A stretch of 31,490 nt of DNA from positions 1 to 31,490 of IMG/VR virus record IMGVR_UViG_3300046733_000738. One strand, 5' to 3'. The notes under the pieces are model-generated. The model saw only the letters and a list, made by a program, of their open reading frames with translations, was not told the DNA's origin and did not search any database. Shown one piece after another: positions 6,857 through 14,598 of this stretch. The stretch is from a virus. Made by a program: the position numbers and the translations under genes. Within the stretch, counting starts at the first letter, position 1, and each line of letters starts with the position of its first letter.

Positions 6857-9274
6857 ATGTTACAAACTCAAACAAAAGGTATATTTCCGAGCCAAGCGGT
6901 TTCAGATGGTGAGAAAAGAAGTGCAGCTTATGGTTTAGAAATAGCTAGGGCAATTGAAAGCGAATGGTTTAAAAGAGACGCAGGTACTATGCGTTATTTT
7001 GCAAGTCGCGATAATTTTCATAGATTAAGATTGTATGCTAGAGGTGAGCAATCTATTCAAAAATATAAAGATGAATTATCTATTAATGGTGATTTGTCTT
7101 ATTTAAATTTAGACTGGAAGCCTGTACCTATTATACCTAAGTTTGTAGACATTGTAGTAAATGGTATGGCTGATAGATCATACGATATTAAAGCTTATTC
7201 ACAAGATAGTGCATCTATAAAGAAAAGAAGTGAGTATGTAGAGTCTATGCTTAGAGATATGCAGACTAGAGAAATATCTGATCAAATACAAGCTCAACTA
7301 GGTATAGACGTTTATGAAAACGATAAGGAAAAACTTCCTGAAACAGAAGAAGAGCTAGAATTACACATGCAGCTTGAATACAAGCAGTCTGTTGAAGTAG
7401 CGGAAGAAGAAGCTATAAATAATGTTTTTGATCATAATAAATTTGATCTTTTAAAAAGAAGATTAAATTACGATGCAGTAACTATTGGGATGTCGGCATG
7501 TAAAAATAGCTTTAACACTGCTGATGGAATTAAAATAGATTATGTAGATCCTGCTGATTTAGTTTATTCTTATACTGAATCACCTTATTTTGATGATATA
7601 TATTATGTAGGTGAAGTTAGAAGAGTTTCTTTTGTTGAATTGAAAAAACAATATCCTGAGTTAACGGATGAAGATTTAAAAGAGATAGAAGATAAAGGAA
7701 GTAATGTTATGTTGTATAACAGATCTCACAACGCTCAAGATTCTTCAGATAATTCTTATGTTTATGTTTTATACTTTGAATATAAAACTTTTAACAATCA
7801 AGTATATAAAATAAAGGATACAGCTTCTGGCGCTAGTAAGGCGATTAAAAAAGATGATAGCTTTGATCCTCCAAAAGATAATAAAGCTAGGTTTAAAAAA
7901 GTATCTCGTTCTGTAGAGGTTATATATGAAGGAGCTAAAATTATAGGTCACAACAAAACATTGAAATGGCAGCTTGCTGAAAATATGACTAGACCTAAAA
8001 CTGATACTACAAAAGCTCACTTTAGTTATAATATCGTTGCACCTAGAATTTATAAAGGTAATATAGAATCTTTAGTTGGCCGTATGACTACGTTCGCTGA
8101 TATGATTCAATTAACTCATTTGAAGTTACAACAAGTATTATCAAGAATGGTACCAGACGGTGTATTCTTAGATGCAGATGGTATTGCTGAAATAGATTTA
8201 GGTAATGGAACTAATTATAATCCACAGGAAGCACTTAATATGTATTTCCAAACTGGATCTGTTATTGGTAGATCAATGACACAAGATGGTGACTTTAACA
8301 ACGGTAGAGTACCTATACAAGAATTACAAACTTCTGGAGCTAATGCAAAAATAGCTAGTTTAATTAATTCTTATAATTACTATTTACAAATGATCCGTGA
8401 TGTAACCGGATTAAATGAAGCACGTGATGGTAGCACACCAGATAAGAATGCTTTAGTAGGTTTACAAAAATTAGCTGCTGCGAATTCAAATACAGCAACA
8501 AGACATATATTACAAGCTGGATTGTATTTAACTTTAAAAACAGCTGAAGCGGTTGCGCTTAGAGTTTCCGATGTTCTAGAATATTCTAACACTAGAAATA
8601 ACTTTATACAAAGCATTGGAAAATATAATGTTGGTGTTTTAGATGATTTAAAAGAATTGCATTTGCATGACTTTGGTATATTCTTAGATTTAGCACCTGA
8701 TGAAGAAGAAAAACAATTGCTAGAAAATAATATTCAAGTAGCATTATCAAGAGAACAAATATTCTTAGAAGATGCTATTGATATTAGAAATATTAAAAAC
8801 TTAAAACTAGCAAATGAATTATTAAAGCTTAGAAGAAAAAAGAAAGCTGCACAAGACAGACAAATGCAAACAGAAAACATATCATTGCAATCTGAATCTA
8901 ATGCAAGAGCTGCACAAGCTGCTGCTCAAGCAGATGTCCAAAAAGAACAAGCTATATCTCAATCTAAAATACAAATCAAAAGTGCAGAGCACGAACTTGA
9001 AATACAAAAATTACAACAAGAAGTTCTAGCTAAAAAAGAGCTTATGACATATGAGTTTGAGCTTAATAAGCAGCTTAAAGAACTAGATTTACAAGTGATT
9101 AACAATAAAGAAGAATATAAGGAAGATAGAAAAGATAAAAGAACTAAAATTCAAGCATCTCAACAATCTGAATTAATTGATCAAAGAAAAAATAATACCC
9201 CACCTAAAGACTTTGAATCATCTGGCTTTGATACATTAGGTGGATTTGGTCTAGAGCAATTTGAGCCTAGATAG
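6857..9274 (+). CDS. Portal protein
   Basis: The product has 805 residues and follows terL directly, in the canonical portal position. Features include an N-terminal region with FHRLRLYARGEQS and NLDWKPVPIIPKFVDIVVN (about residues 55-105), a central region with VDPADLVYSYTESPYFDD, and a helical stem area (DMIQLTHLKLQQVLSRM) followed by RDVTGLNEARDGSTPD. The pattern strongly recalls portals of crAss-like and related marine podoviruses. From about residue 655 to 765 there is a long Gln/Lys/Ala-rich helix, likely coiled-coil, which could form an extended barrel inside the head as in P22-type portals. The end is Gly/Phe-rich. The ring would dock the terminase and later the neck proteins. The fold family is inferred from sequence pattern and position. 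Confidence 0.87.
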   Translation: MLQTQTKGIFPSQAVSDGEKRSAAYGLEIARAIESEWFKRDAGTMRYFASRDNFHRLRLYARGEQSIQKYKDELSINGDLSYLNLDWKPVPIIPKFVDIVVNGMADRSYDIKAYSQDSASIKKRSEYVESMLRDMQTREISDQIQAQLGIDVYENDKEKLPETEEELELHMQLEYKQSVEVAEEEAINNVFDHNKFDLLKRRLNYDAVTIGMSACKNSFNTADGIKIDYVDPADLVYSYTESPYFDDIYYVGEVRRVSFVELKKQYPELTDEDLKEIEDKGSNVMLYNRSHNAQDSSDNSYVYVLYFEYKTFNNQVYKIKDTASGASKAIKKDDSFDPPKDNKARFKKVSRSVEVIYEGAKIIGHNKTLKWQLAENMTRPKTDTTKAHFSYNIVAPRIYKGNIESLVGRMTTFADMIQLTHLKLQQVLSRMVPDGVFLDADGIAEIDLGNGTNYNPQEALNMYFQTGSVIGRSMTQDGDFNNGRVPIQELQTSGANAKIASLINSYNYYLQMIRDVTGLNEARDGSTPDKNALVGLQKLAAANSNTATRHILQAGLYLTLKTAEAVALRVSDVLEYSNTRNNFIQSIGKYNVGVLDDLKELHLHDFGIFLDLAPDEEEKQLLENNIQVALSREQIFLEDAIDIRNIKNLKLANELLKLRRKKKAAQDRQMQTENISLQSESNARAAQAAAQADVQKEQAISQSKIQIKSAEHELEIQKLQQEVLAKKELMTYEFELNKQLKELDLQVINNKEEYKEDRKDKRTKIQASQQSELIDQRKNNTPPKDFESSGFDTLGGFGLEQFEPR

Positions 9275-9306
9275 CATATTTTTAAACTATTATATAAAAT
9301 TTTATT

Positions 9307-10515
9307 ATGGAAGACTACAAAGTTAATTTAGTCGAAGACGAGAACCCTAGTGCTGCAGAAAAAGAAGAAACAGTATTAGAAAACGCAGGAGTTGATACAA
9401 AATCAGAAAATACAACTTATAAAGTTGATTTATCTAAACCACCTAAAACAGAAGAAAAAGATGCCGTTCAAGAGCAAAGCACAGATGAGGTTCCTGTTCG
9501 CGACGAATCCGAAGCTAGCGAAAAAGTGGAAGAGGAAGTACGGAGTACCGAAGAACCTACCCAACAAGAAGAAGAATCAGTCTTAGAGTTAATAGAAGAC
9601 GATCCTGTAGAAGAAAAAGAAAACGAAGAGCCTGTTGCTGAAGTAAAAGAAGAAGTGCAGGTTGAAGAAACTAAAGAAAATAATATTGAGCTACCTGAAA
9701 ATATACAGAAGGTAGTTGAGTTTATGGAAGAAACTGGCGGTAGTTTAGAAGATTACGTTAGGTTGAATGCTGATTATTCAAATGTAGACGAAAATACATT
9801 GTTGAAAGAGTACTATAAACAAACAAAATCTCATTTAGATAATGATGAGGTTAATTTTTTAATTGAAGATAATTTTTCTTTTGATGAAGAAGTTGATGAT
9901 GACAGAGAAATCAGAAGAAAAAAATTAGCTTATAAAGAAGAGATTGTAAAAGCTAAGAGCTTTCTTGAAGGTTTAAAAGGCAAATATTACGAAGAAGTCA
10001 AGTTGAGTTCTAAGTTAGCCCCAGAACAAAAAGAAGCAATTGAATTTTACAACGCTTATAAAGAAGAGCAGTCTAAACTAACTGCTCAGCAACAAACACA
10101 AGCAAATAATTTTACTGAAAAAACTAATTCTTTTTTTAGCGATGAATTCAAAGGTTTTGATTTTAAAGTTGGAAATAACAAGTATAGGTTTAAAGTAAAT
10201 GATGTGAACCAAGTAAAAGAATCCCAGAGCGACATTGCTAGTTTCTTAGGTAGTTACCTAGATGACAAAGGCATGCTTACAGATCCTTCTACTTATCACA
10301 AAGCTTTATTTGCTGCTAAAAATTCTGACAAAATTGCTAATCACTTTTATGAGCAAGGTAAAGCAGATGCTATTAAGCAATTAGAAATGGAATCTAAGAA
10401 TATTAATATGGATCCAAGAAAAAATGCAAGTGGCTATGTTGATGCCGGAGGATTAAAAGTAAGAGCAATTAGTGGAAATGATAGTTCAAAATTAAGAGTA
10501 AAAATAAAAAGATAA
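9307..10515 (+). CDS. Head scaffolding protein
   Basis: The product has 402 residues and lies between portal and major capsid genes, the classic place for the scaffold. The first ~140 residues are extremely acidic and low-complexity (runs of Glu with Pro, Val and Thr), the middle is helical (RRKKLAYKEEIVKAKSFLEG, LAPEQKEAIEFYNAYKEEQS), and the last 20 are basic (KVRAISGNDSSKLRVKIKR), a common capsid-binding end. It would guide procapsid assembly and then leave or be degraded. No protease motif is visible here. Bases 9461-9586 also encode, in the +1 frame, a separate small basic protein described in its own entry. The start at 9307 follows an A/T-rich leader. Confidence 0.8.
   Translation: MEDYKVNLVEDENPSAAEKEETVLENAGVDTKSENTTYKVDLSKPPKTEEKDAVQEQSTDEVPVRDESEASEKVEEEVRSTEEPTQQEEESVLELIEDDPVEEKENEEPVAEVKEEVQVEETKENNIELPENIQKVVEFMEETGGSLEDYVRLNADYSNVDENTLLKEYYKQTKSHLDNDEVNFLIEDNFSFDEEVDDDREIRRKKLAYKEEIVKAKSFLEGLKGKYYEEVKLSSKLAPEQKEAIEFYNAYKEEQSKLTAQQQTQANNFTEKTNSFFSDEFKGFDFKVGNNKYRFKVNDVNQVKESQSDIASFLGSYLDDKGMLTDPSTYHKALFAAKNSDKIANHFYEQGKADAIKQLEMESKNINMDPRKNASGYVDAGGLKVRAISGNDSSKLRVKIKR
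9461..9586 (+). CDS. Embedded small basic protein of the MPFKSKAQ type
   Basis: A 41-codon ORF with its own ATG lies wholly inside the scaffold gene, in the +1 frame. It starts MPFKSKAQMRFLFATNPK, continues KKWKRKYGVPKNLP and ends KKKNQS. I recognise the start as matching a family of short phage proteins beginning MPFKSKAQ-x-R-(F/Y) that usually have their own gene; their role is unknown to me. The product has 13 Lys/Arg and no Asp or Glu. G or C is present at about 31 of 41 third positions in this frame, against about 14 of 41 in the scaffold frame over the same bases. The frame remains open upstream to an ATG at 9392, but the family start favours 9461. Expression is not shown by sequence. 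Confidence 0.6.
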   Translation: MPFKSKAQMRFLFATNPKLAKKWKRKYGVPKNLPNKKKNQS

Positions 10516-10533
10516 CTTTAAAAAAAATTTAAA

Positions 10534-11922
10534 ATGGCTATTACTTTAGGGGGCGGAACTACAACTCCAGCTCCAGTAAAACAAACTTTGTCAACTAACT
10601 ACGTTGACTTTACCGCTGCAGGAACTGCAGGATGGGCACAACAATATCTACCAGATCTATATGAAGCTGAAGTTGAAAAATTTGGTGACAGAACAGTTGG
10701 TGGATTTCTAAAAATGGTAGGCGCTGAAATGCCTATGAGTTCAGATCAAGTTATTTGGTCAGAGCAAGGAAGACTACACCTTTCTTACACAGGTACTTTA
10801 GGTACTGATACTAACAAAACAAATGAAATAACAGGTCTTACAGGTCACGCAATCCGCGTTGGTCAAACAGTTGTTATTTCTGACGGTGCAGGACCAGCTG
10901 TTAAAGCTTATGTTTCTGCAATTGCTGCTGCAGCTATTACTGTTAACTGTTATACAAGTGATACTGGTTGTGTTGCTGCTGGTGTAACTGCAGGTGCTGT
11001 TTCTTTATTTGTATACGGTTCTGAATTTGCAAAAGGTACTGATACAATGAGTGAATCAGTAACTCCTAGCTTCCAGTCTTATACTAACAATCCTATTATC
11101 TTAAAAGATAAGTATGAAATCTCTGGATCTGATGCTTCTCAAATTGGATGGGTTGAAGTAACTGGTGAGTCTGGTGAGTCTGGATACTTATGGTATATCA
11201 AAGCTGAAGGAGAAACTCGTTCACGTTTTGAAGACTATACTGAAATGGCTTTAGTTGAAGCAGAAAAGAATATTAATACTTCTACTTCTACAATTGCTGG
11301 TTCTGAAGGGCTTTTTGCTGCGATTACTGATAGAGGACACATCCATGAAGATGGTATTAATGGTTCTTCTGCTGCAGATGATTTAGCTGATTTTGATAAC
11401 ATGCTTAAGAAACTTGATAAGCAAGGTGCTATTGAAGAAAACGTACTTTTCTTAAATCGTGATCTTTCTTTGAACATTGATGACATGCTAGCTGCTCAGA
11501 ATTCTTACGGTGCTGGAGGTACTTCTTACGGAGTATTTAACAACAGTGAGGATATGGCGCTTAATTTAGGATTTAGCGGTTTCCGTAGAGGTTCTTATGA
11601 TTTCTACAAAACTGACTGGAAATACTTAAATGATGCTGCTACTCGTGGAGCAATCGCTGGAGATGTTACAGGTGTATTAGTACCTGCAGGAACTTCTACT
11701 GTTTATGACCAAATTCTTGGTAAAAACCTTAAAAGACCATTCCTACACGTACGTTACCGTGCTTCTGAAGCTGATGATAGAAAAATGAAATCTTGGATCA
11801 CTGGATCTGTTGGAGGAGCTTCAACTTCTGGTTTTGATAAGATGGAAGTACACTATCTATCTGAAAGATGTTTAGTAACTCAAGCTGCGAATAACTTCGT
11901 ATTGTTTGGTGACTTTGCATAA
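10534..11922 (+). CDS. Major capsid protein
   Basis: The product has 462 residues. N-terminal MAITLGGGTTTPAPVKQTLS is followed by DLYEAEVEKFGDRTVGGFL, a middle rich in Ala, Thr and Gly (about residues 80-170, perhaps a surface-exposed insertion), an EISGSDASQIGWVEV segment, and a C-terminal block with RPFLHVRYRASEADDRKMK and YLSERCLVTQAANNFVLFGD. The last block is strongly reminiscent of crAss-like and marine Bacteroidetes phage capsid proteins (HK97 fold). It follows the scaffold gene. Codons are biased to GCT, ACT, TCT, GGT and AAC, as expected for a very highly expressed gene. A strong hairpin terminator follows immediately. I see no N-terminal delta domain or processing site. Confidence 0.9.
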   Translation: MAITLGGGTTTPAPVKQTLSTNYVDFTAAGTAGWAQQYLPDLYEAEVEKFGDRTVGGFLKMVGAEMPMSSDQVIWSEQGRLHLSYTGTLGTDTNKTNEITGLTGHAIRVGQTVVISDGAGPAVKAYVSAIAAAAITVNCYTSDTGCVAAGVTAGAVSLFVYGSEFAKGTDTMSESVTPSFQSYTNNPIILKDKYEISGSDASQIGWVEVTGESGESGYLWYIKAEGETRSRFEDYTEMALVEAEKNINTSTSTIAGSEGLFAAITDRGHIHEDGINGSSAADDLADFDNMLKKLDKQGAIEENVLFLNRDLSLNIDDMLAAQNSYGAGGTSYGVFNNSEDMALNLGFSGFRRGSYDFYKTDWKYLNDAATRGAIAGDVTGVLVPAGTSTVYDQILGKNLKRPFLHVRYRASEADDRKMKSWITGSVGGASTSGFDKMEVHYLSERCLVTQAANNFVLFGDFA

Positions 11923-11936
11923 TTAATTAAGTAAGA

Positions 11937-11979
11937 TTTACCCTCGTTCAATCAACGGGGGTAAACTCTTACATTTTTT
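11937..11979 (+). terminator. Rho-independent terminator-like hairpin after the capsid gene
   Basis: A 12-bp stem (11937-11948 tttaccctcgtt pairs with 11954-11965 aacgggggtaaa, one G-T pair) has a 5-nt loop caatc. A T-rich stretch ending in a six-T run follows at 11974-11979, eight bases after the stem. The distance is slightly long for a textbook terminator, so partial termination or protection of the capsid mRNA 3' end is equally possible. Confidence 0.7.
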
Positions 11980-12001
11980 ATCTATTTAATATTATCATAT
12001 C

Positions 12002-12739
12002 ATGTCAAAAAATACAAATACTTGGGAAGTAAAAGATAGAACTTACTTATTAAAAAATGATCTATCACCATTAACCTTTACTATTAAATCAAAAAATATA
12101 TTTTGGTTTGATGAAGAAAAAGGATTTGAAAGAGAATTAAAATACACTATAAATCAAAAAACACCTTTTGTTGATGAATTCAAAGGGAATGCAAGATTAG
12201 GACATATTGTTTTTGAAGACGGTATTTTAGTTGTTCCAAAAAATAAACAAACATTACAAAAATTACTTTCTTTATATCATCCTTCCAGAAATAAAGTTTA
12301 TCAAGAGTTTGATCCTAATGTTGAGGCGCAAGACGAACTTGAAATCATAGAAAACGAAGTAGAAGCTTTATTAATAGCGAAAGAGATGGATATTGATCAA
12401 GCAGAAGCTATAGTTCGTATTAATGCTGGTTCTGCGGTATCTACGATGACTTCTAAGGAACTTAAAAGAGATTTGCTTGTATTTGCCAAAAACGATCCTA
12501 TCTTGTTCTTAGAATTAGCTAATGATGAAAATGTACAAGTTAGAAATGTAGGCTTAAAAGCTGTAGAAGCTGGAATTGTAAAATTATCTGATGACCAGCG
12601 TACATTTAAATGGAGTACTAACGGAAGAAAATTAATGACTGTACCTTTTGATGAAAACCCATATTCAGCTTTAGCTGCTTGGTTTAAAACTGATGAAGGC
12701 GTAGAAGTATATAAAGCAATAGAAAAGAAACTAAAATAG
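12002..12739 (+). CDS. Conserved-looking post-capsid protein, unknown function
   Basis: The product has 245 residues. The N-terminal half is beta-like (LSPLTFTIKSKNIFWFDEE, FKGNARLGHIVFEDGILVV), ending in TLQKLLSLYHPSRNKVY. The C-terminal half is helical: a charged helix near LEIIENEVEALLIAKEMDID, SKELKRDLLVFAKNDPILFL, NVQVRNVGLKAVEAGIV, and a final GRKLMTVPFDENPYSALAAWF. I recall similar proteins following the capsid gene in marine phages but know no assigned function. By position it may be a head-completion or decoration protein. It is bracketed by two intergenic hairpins (11937-11965 and 12746-12788), so its expression may be set separately from the capsid gene. Confidence 0.7.
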   Translation: MSKNTNTWEVKDRTYLLKNDLSPLTFTIKSKNIFWFDEEKGFERELKYTINQKTPFVDEFKGNARLGHIVFEDGILVVPKNKQTLQKLLSLYHPSRNKVYQEFDPNVEAQDELEIIENEVEALLIAKEMDIDQAEAIVRINAGSAVSTMTSKELKRDLLVFAKNDPILFLELANDENVQVRNVGLKAVEAGIVKLSDDQRTFKWSTNGRKLMTVPFDENPYSALAAWFKTDEGVEVYKAIEKKLK

Positions 12740-12745
12740 TTGCTC

Positions 12746-12788
12746 TTATAGTGGTTAGGCCATCTTAAGGGTGGCTTAATTACTATAA
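12746..12788. other. Long intergenic hairpin without T-run
   Basis: Bases 12746-12764 pair with 12770-12788 through 19 consecutive pairs (four or five of them G-T) around the loop ttaag. No T-run follows on the + strand, and none is seen on the other side, so it is not a typical intrinsic terminator. It fills most of the 64-bp gap and could be an RNase III-type processing or mRNA-stability element. Confidence 0.6.
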
Positions 12789-12803
12789 ATAATAAAAACA
12801 AAT

Positions 12804-13502
12804 ATGATTAGCATAGATACGGTTTACCAAAAAGTATTATCAATTGTTAATAAAGAGAATAGAGGTTATATAACGCCACAAGAGTTTAATTTATTTGCAA
12901 ATCAATCACAATTAGAAATATTTGAACAGTATTTTTTTGATCTCAATCAATATATGAGACAGAAAGAAAATAATACTGAATATGCTAATTTATATAGAAT
13001 CATTGATGAAAAGTTAAGTAAGTTTAAAACAGAAGCTAACTTAACATATTCAACAGATCATTTTAATTTCCCTGCTAATCTTCATAAGCTGGGAACAGTT
13101 ATTTATAACTCAATTGAAGTTGAGAGAGTAGATAAAAAACAACTACTTGAATATCAGCTATCTAAGCTAACTCAGCCAACAATTACTTCACCTATATATA
13201 TACAGAACATTGCAAATACCAGCGCAGATTGGTCTATAAGTGTATATCCAACAACAATAACTTCTGGTGTTTCTTGTACATACGTTAGAAAACCTAATAG
13301 TGTAACTTGGGGCTATACTAGTGTATCAGGAAATGCTTTATATAACGCAAGTACTTCAACTGATTTTGAAATACATGAATCAGAAGAAACAGCTTTATTG
13401 TTAAAAATACTCGCATACGCGGGATTAAATATAAAAGATCCTTCTATAATTCAAGTAGCGGATGGAAAAGAAAACAAAAAGATAACTCAAGAAAAGTCAT
13501 AA
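12804..13502 (+). CDS. Neck/ring (head-tail connector) structural protein
   Basis: The product has 232 residues. It starts with a helical region containing YQKVLSIVNKENRGYITPQE and QSQLEIFEQYFFDLNQ, a pattern I associate with conserved neck or ring proteins of crAss-like and marine podoviruses. A beta-rich part follows (LPANLHKLG-like NFPANLHKLGTVIYNSIEVE, WSISVYP, SCTYVRKPNSVTWGY) and then a final helix (EETALLLKILAYAGLNIKDP). It lies between the post-capsid gene and another ring-type gene, so it likely forms part of the connector below the portal. The precise ring is not resolvable from sequence alone. Confidence 0.65.
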   Translation: MISIDTVYQKVLSIVNKENRGYITPQEFNLFANQSQLEIFEQYFFDLNQYMRQKENNTEYANLYRIIDEKLSKFKTEANLTYSTDHFNFPANLHKLGTVIYNSIEVERVDKKQLLEYQLSKLTQPTITSPIYIQNIANTSADWSISVYPTTITSGVSCTYVRKPNSVTWGYTSVSGNALYNASTSTDFEIHESEETALLLKILAYAGLNIKDPSIIQVADGKENKKITQEKS

Positions 13503-13505
13503 TAG

Positions 13506-14594
13506 ATGGGACTCATAACACAAACAGCAAGACAATATTATACTTTAACGCAAAAGTTTACGGGTACTGGTAGTTTATCTACATTTACCTTAACTTTTGA
13601 TCCGTTACCATCTAGCATAAATGATTTTATAGTATTTATTAGTGGCGATGAGATTGATGATAGCAATTATACTTATAATAATTCAACGGGAGTTATTGAT
13701 TTTTCACCTTCAACACCTCCTGGTTTAAATATAGAGGTAAAAGTTGTTTTAAAAAATCAGAAGCATGGTAGCTATAGATATATATCTTTAGAAGATATTA
13801 TAAATAATTTTATGGTTTCTTATGTAGGCGATGATAAAATTATAAGTACAGTAAAAAAACTAGATGTTATATTTCATGCTAAAAGAGCTATTCAAGAATT
13901 TAGCTATGATATTTCAAGAGTTGAAAAAATACAAGAAATAGAAGTTGGGGATACTTTAACTGTACCTTTTCCACAAGACTATGTTAATTATGTTCAACTG
14001 TCTTGGGTTGATGGAAATGGAATAGAAAGAATACTATATCCTTCTACAAATACCTCAAGACCATCACAGTCTATACTACAAGACAATGATGCTAATTATC
14101 TATATGATAATGATGATTCCTTACTTACTGGTACATCGATAACAACTGATAGATTTAAAGGTATTGAAAATACAGATAACACTGGTTTATTTGATGAAAT
14201 ACATAATAGTCTATCAACTAGCGGCTTAGGCCAAAGGTATGGTAATAACCCTGAAACTACACAATCTAACGGTTTATTTGTTATAGATGAATTAAACGGA
14301 CAATTTGGATTCAGTAGTAATTTACAATCCCAAATACTTACTTTAAAATATATATCAGATGGTTTAGGTACTGATGCAGAAATGCAAATACATAAACTAG
14401 CTGAAGATGCTATCTATAAACATATAGCTCACGCTGTAATTGCTTCTAAAGCAAACATGCCCGAATATATAGTAAATAGATTTAAAAGAGAAAGAAGAGC
14501 TGCAATGAGAAATGCTAAGCTTAGACTTTCAAACATGAAGTCATTAGAAATGGCTCAAATAATGCGAGGCAAAAGCAAGCAAATAAAACACTAA
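13506..14594 (+). CDS. Ring/tail-stabilisation protein with extra N-terminal beta domain
   Basis: The product has 362 residues. Residues ~15-88 form a beta-sandwich-like domain (STFTLTFDPLPSSINDFIVF, then YTYNNSTGVIDFSPS) of a kind usually met in fibre-type phage proteins. From about residue 95 a typical ring protein begins: SLEDIINNFMVSYVGDD, KKLDVIFHAKRAIQEFSYDI, FPQDYVNYVQLSWVD. A helical end follows with EDAIYKHIAHAVIASK, YIVNRFKRERRAAMRNAKLR and a basic tail. The core recalls the P22 gp4-like neck proteins described for crAss-like phages. It is followed 4 bp later by the muzzle gene. The N-terminal addition is the unusual part and may expose a decoration domain at the neck. Confidence 0.65.
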   Translation: MGLITQTARQYYTLTQKFTGTGSLSTFTLTFDPLPSSINDFIVFISGDEIDDSNYTYNNSTGVIDFSPSTPPGLNIEVKVVLKNQKHGSYRYISLEDIINNFMVSYVGDDKIISTVKKLDVIFHAKRAIQEFSYDISRVEKIQEIEVGDTLTVPFPQDYVNYVQLSWVDGNGIERILYPSTNTSRPSQSILQDNDANYLYDNDDSLLTGTSITTDRFKGIENTDNTGLFDEIHNSLSTSGLGQRYGNNPETTQSNGLFVIDELNGQFGFSSNLQSQILTLKYISDGLGTDAEMQIHKLAEDAIYKHIAHAVIASKANMPEYIVNRFKRERRAAMRNAKLRLSNMKSLEMAQIMRGKSKQIKH

Positions 14595-14598
14595 TTAA

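Noticed and set aside
11980-12001. Possible promoter before the gene at 12002
   Set aside because: The region is AT-rich, but I found no clear Bacteroidetes-type TAnnTTTG element with an upstream TTTG at the proper spacing.
12397-12801. 134-codon minus-strand ORF over the post-capsid gene and hairpin
   Set aside because: It is antisense to a protein with a coherent pattern, and all other genes are on the + strand; composition is typical of a shadow frame.
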